This document shows positions 6,123 through 6,456 of a DNA stretch of 6,456 bases, piece after piece. Source of the DNA: an uncultured Candidatus Altimarinota bacterium (GTDB lineage Bacteria; Patescibacteriota; Gracilibacteria; BD1-5; UBA2023); the NCBI GenBank assembly GCA_938036655.1, contig CALHQS010000007.1, forward strand, positions 1-6,456, written 5' to 3'. The notes under the pieces are model-generated. The model was not told the origin of the DNA and did no database searches. It was given only the letters and a program-made list of their open reading frames with translations. The translations under genes and the position numbers were made by a program. Position 1 is the first letter of the stretch. Every line of letters begins with the position of its first letter.

Positions 6123-6456
6123 TGATTATTGATACACATTCCCACTGTTATTGGGACTCTCTTGCGGGTGATATTGATGGGATTCTGACAGCAATGCGCG
6201 AAAAAAATGTCGTGCTCGCCGTGCAGATTGGCTGCGACATCACAACCTCACAAAAAGCGATTGCACTCGCGAAAAAATATCCCGAAAATTTTCGTGCGAC
6301 GGTTGGTTTTCATCCTTGTGATGCGATGAATGACGGAAATTGGCGAGATTTTTTTACATTTTCAGAAAAAATATCTGATGAGGATTTTGAAAATTTGTTA
6401 CTAAAAATATATGCTGAAAATGCGGATTTTTGGGACAAAATTTTTTCGAATAATCC
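6122..6456 (+). CDS. tatD: TatD-family metal-dependent hydrolase/DNase (N-terminal part, truncated by window end)
   Basis: The first 111 residues of a TatD-type hydrolase of the amidohydrolase TIM-barrel superfamily, a divalent-metal-dependent nuclease with 3'-to-5' exonuclease activity in characterised members. It begins MIIDTHSHCY with the metal-ligand motif DTHSH (D4, H6, H8). It continues with ILTAMREKNVVLAVQIGCD and AIALAKKYPENFRATVGFHP, whose GFHP (62-65) matches the family's barrel strand carrying another conserved His. The rest, including the remaining metal ligands, lies beyond 6456. The ATG at 6122-6124 shares its A with the TAA of the upstream gene (TAATG), which argues for translational coupling. 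After GFHPCD the sequence (about 68-110) departs from the usual spacing and may be an insertion. No UGA occurs in the visible part. Confidence 0.88.
   Translation, partial: MIIDTHSHCYWDSLAGDIDGILTAMREKNVVLAVQIGCDITTSQKAIALAKKYPENFRATVGFHPCDAMNDGNWRDFFTFSEKISDEDFENLLLKIYAENADFWDKIFSNN

Overview
The window is AT-rich, carries seven or eight closely packed genes, and is most likely from a Candidate Phyla Radiation bacterium of the Gracilibacteria/Absconditabacteria type. The main reason is the genetic code. Four independent genes contain an in-frame TGA after which the same frame continues as sensible protein to a TAA or TAG. No gene in the window is best ended by TGA. Tryptophan is written with TGG throughout, so the Mycoplasma code is unlikely, and UGA = glycine (NCBI table 25) is the best fit. 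The glycine identity is inferred from known lineages; the window itself shows only that UGA is sense. All gene limits below use this reading, so several genes are longer than a standard-code annotation would give.

Layout. 1-150 (+): end of, or a small, membrane protein. 151-241: intergenic, with a widely spaced inverted repeat around a promoter. 242-1690 (+): MATE-family efflux transporter. 1684-1717: a perfect palindrome acting as a shared terminator, with the stop codons of two converging genes as mirror images inside it. 1709-4169 (-): a three-gene operon, transcribed from right to left, of two tandem thymidylate-kinase-like P-loop kinases and a two-pass membrane protein with a large extracytoplasmic domain and a charged, lysine-rich cytoplasmic tail. 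4170-4346: leader, a strong promoter and the terminator of the next gene. 4347-5039 (-): a short DNA polymerase III delta-prime-like clamp-loader subunit. 5040-5099: divergent promoters with overlapping -10 elements. 5100-6122 (+): membrane-anchored PEGA-like protein with a beta-rich C-terminal half. 6122-6456 (+): TatD-family metal-dependent hydrolase, cut by the window end and overlapping its upstream neighbour by one base.

How the genes fit together. The kinase pair, the delta-prime-like subunit and TatD touch nucleotide supply, replication and DNA processing, but they lie in different transcription units and no common pathway is proven. No upstream Shine-Dalgarno motif is visible before any start. 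Several starts instead follow a short T-run, and the predicted leaders are only about 17-25 nt. Nothing mobile, no CRISPR array and no RNA gene was seen.
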